DNA from: UBA1926 sp002337215
GTDB lineage: Bacteria > Planctomycetota > Phycisphaerae > Phycisphaerales > UBA1924
NCBI GenBank assembly: GCA_963973795.1
Contig: CAXBAF010000002.1
Span: forward strand, 124,001-188,000
Direction of reading: 5' to 3'
Length of the DNA stretch: 64,000 bases
In this document: positions 62,600 through 64,000 of the stretch, one piece after another
Layout: the number at the start of each line of letters is the position of its first letter
Numbering within the stretch: position 1 is the first letter of the stretch
Notes under the pieces: model-generated
Databases searched by the model: none
Seen by the model: only the letters and a program-made list of their open reading frames with translations
Told to the model about the DNA's origin: nothing
Made by a program: the position numbers and the translations under genes

Positions 62600-63694
62600 T
62601 CAGAGCCAGCGGAGCGAACGGAACACCGCGACGAGGCCGCCCGCGACGACGACCATCCCCCCGGTGACCCACCAGAACGCCGCCGGGTCGTCCGCGCCCG
62701 GCATCCCGCCGACATTGATCCCGAGAAGACCGGTGAGAAGACCGAGCGGGAGAGCGATCGCCGCGACGAGCGTCAGCAGGTACATCGTCCGGTTCGCCTG
62801 ACGCTCGCGAGCAGAGCGGATCTCTTCCTGGGTCACCGCCGCCCGGTCCCGGACCTCCTCGAGATCCTCCACATACCGCGCCGTCCGCTGCGCGATCTCC
62901 TGCAACTCCGCCCGCATCCCGGCGTCCAGCAGCTCGCTCGGCGACGACGCGAGCCCGAGCAACGCGTCGCGCTGCGGGGCCAAAAACCGGCGCAGCCGGA
63001 TCGCCTGCCGCCGGACCTCCGCGATGGGCCGCGTATCCAATCCCGACGCGTCCTCGCCCGCGAGCTGGTCCTCGGCCTCGTCGAGCAGGTTCTGCAGGTT
63101 GTCCACCGCCGGACCGATCCGCAGCGACAGCCCGTTCGAGATCGCGACCAGCACCCCGCCCGCCGTCGCGGGCGCCCGCCCCTCCATCGCGTGCTCCCGA
63201 AGCTTCCGGATCGTCGCAAACCGGAACTGCCGGAGCGTGATCAGGCGACCCGCCTCCGCCCACATGCGGATCACGATCAACTCGTCCGGCTCCGCCCCCG
63301 GGTTCATGTTCACGCCGCGCAGAATCACCAGCAAACCGTGCTGCCCATTCGATGACCGTTCCACCGCCCTGGGCCGGGTCTCCTCTGCCAGCAGCGCCTC
63401 GCCCACCAGCGAGGGGAGCCCGCTCGACTCCCGCACCCACGCCTGCGCGCGGGGCTTGGTCCGATCGAGGTGGATCCACCGTGCATTGCCGTCCGGAACC
63501 GAATCGATCGAAGACCACATCGCCTCCGCGATGTCGTCCGATCGCTCCGCCGGAAAATCCGACGCCTGCCCCGGAAGCACGGTCGTGAACACCAGACCGC
63601 CTTCCCGATCGAAAGGGTGGAACTCATGGCCGGGTGAGGTCGATGCGACCGGCGCGCCCGGTCCCCGAGCGATTGACTGTTCTTTGTCGGTCAT
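62600..63694 (-). CDS. CorA-family divalent metal transporter, ZntB type
   Basis: A 364-residue protein. A large cytoplasmic N-terminal alpha/beta and helical domain is followed by two membrane helices near the C-terminus (about 305-325 and 340-360). The signature loop reads GINVGGMPG after helix 1, as in ZntB (GxN type), whereas CorA usually has GMN. The TMYLLTLVAAIALPLGLLTG segment fits. ZntB exports or imports Zn2+ with proton coupling, so zinc is the likely substrate. A 40-residue polar N-terminal extension precedes the domain. Confidence 0.88.
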   Translation of the reverse strand: MTDKEQSIARGPGAPVASTSPGHEFHPFDREGGLVFTTVLPGQASDFPAERSDDIAEAMWSSIDSVPDGNARWIHLDRTKPRAQAWVRESSGLPSLVGEALLAEETRPRAVERSSNGQHGLLVILRGVNMNPGAEPDELIVIRMWAEAGRLITLRQFRFATIRKLREHAMEGRAPATAGGVLVAISNGLSLRIGPAVDNLQNLLDEAEDQLAGEDASGLDTRPIAEVRRQAIRLRRFLAPQRDALLGLASSPSELLDAGMRAELQEIAQRTARYVEDLEEVRDRAAVTQEEIRSARERQANRTMYLLTLVAAIALPLGLLTGLLGINVGGMPGADDPAAFWWVTGGMVVVAGGLVAVFRSLRWL

Positions 63695-64000
63695 GCATCA
63701 GCCCCAGAGCCCGCCGAGCCGGGCGCGTCGAACACGCCGACTCTATCACATCGTGCGCATCGAACACGCCCCACGCGCCGCGACGAACAGCCCGCCCACT
63801 TTCACGCCGCCCATGACCGATCCCCGCCTCACAGCCGATCCGAACGACCTCTCGGACGATCGGCGGGCGCTCTGGAACACGAACACCGATCGCGCCGCGC
63901 CTTCCCGGACCCTGTCCCCGAGTTTCGCGATCAACGCTGGTGCCGACCGGATCGGGATGGCCCAATGTCAACGGCGGTGGGCACAACGCGTCCCACCACC
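63695..64000. other. End-of-window region with a possible partial gene
   Basis: The divergent space upstream of the ZntB-type gene holds a plus-strand frame that is open to the window end, listed separately. Between 63695 and 63812 I see no clear promoter hexamers. Confidence 0.4.
63813..64000 (+). CDS. Possible 5' part of an unknown gene, truncated at the window end
   Basis: ATG 63813 opens a frame without stop to base 64000 (62 codons). The predicted start is polar and acidic (MTDPRLTADPNDLSDDRRALWN). No family is recognised. It diverges from the ZntB-type gene with 118 bases between starts, a normal arrangement. High GC makes open frames likely by chance. Confidence 0.4.
   Translation, partial: MTDPRLTADPNDLSDDRRALWNTNTDRAAPSRTLSPSFAINAGADRIGMAQCQRRWAQRVPP

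Overview
The window looks like a chromosomal segment of a planctomycete, most likely class Phycisphaerae. It is GC-rich and densely coding. Several traits point that way: three secreted proteins end in the dockerin-like 'DLADIGxFVxxF...GC' tail known from this group, one secreted protein ends in a PAPGA-type sorting tail with RRRR, and one small membrane protein carries the 'CGYSLxGL...CPECG' zinc ribbon. There are also a type II pseudopilin-like protein, Hanks-type kinases with unusual extra domains, and a short-form PheT. I see no rRNA, tRNA, CRISPR array, insertion sequence or prophage. The assignment rests on recognised families, not on a search.

Layout. 1-6.3 kb (+): a 5'-truncated Fe-S/TPR membrane protein, a membrane-embedded Ser/Thr kinase, then a glutamine amidotransferase, a two-helix membrane peptide and a DNA glycosylase. 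6.4-7.7 kb: an SDR oxidoreductase and an ArsR-type repressor, divergent around a clear palindrome. 7.8-13.1 kb (-): astB, a zinc-ribbon membrane protein overlapping ilvE, and pheT. 13.2-15.9 kb: a lipoprotein, metF and a pseudopilin. 15.9-20.4 kb (-): a solute-binding protein, pyruvate kinase and a THUMP-like methyltransferase, joined by 4-base overlaps. 20.5-25.6 kb: phhB (-), gluQ, a DUF192 lipoprotein, a SpoIIE phosphatase and a secreted beta-helix-like protein. 25.7-35.3 kb (-): ABC ATPase, STAS protein, gyrA, a large exported protein, rpsA and a degenerate receiver.

35.6-40.7 kb: gdhA (+) with a strong terminator, an FHA-pseudokinase with long low-complexity linkers, and a PAPGA-CTERM protein. 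41-44 kb (-): a four-gene unit with a GT2 glycosyltransferase and a lipid-A-synthase N-domain membrane protein. 44.2-47.6 kb (+): 2Fe-2S ferredoxin, a propeller-like secreted protein and a B12-binding/MeaB GTPase fusion. 47.6-50 kb (-): two paralogous zinc-finger membrane proteins. 50.2-55.8 kb: MATE transporter (+); HEAT lipoprotein, RsbW-like kinase, STAS protein and MlaE permease (-); guaA (+). 55.9-64 kb: a secreted protein with four repeats of exact 459-base period, a DUF1801 protein, an O-antigen ligase-like protein, a short uvrC, an FkbM methyltransferase, a ZntB-type transporter and a possible partial gene.

Themes. Housekeeping metabolism and information genes (ilvE, metF, pyk, gdhA, guaA, pheT, gluQ, gyrA, rpsA, uvrC) are interleaved with envelope biogenesis genes and with signalling parts (two kinase-fold proteins, a SpoIIE phosphatase, an RsbW-like kinase, two STAS proteins, one receiver). 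The best candidates for new biology are the RsbW-STAS-MlaE unit, the FHA-pseudokinase, the B12/MeaB fusion without a mutase, the exact-period repeat protein, and three palindromic operator-like sites.
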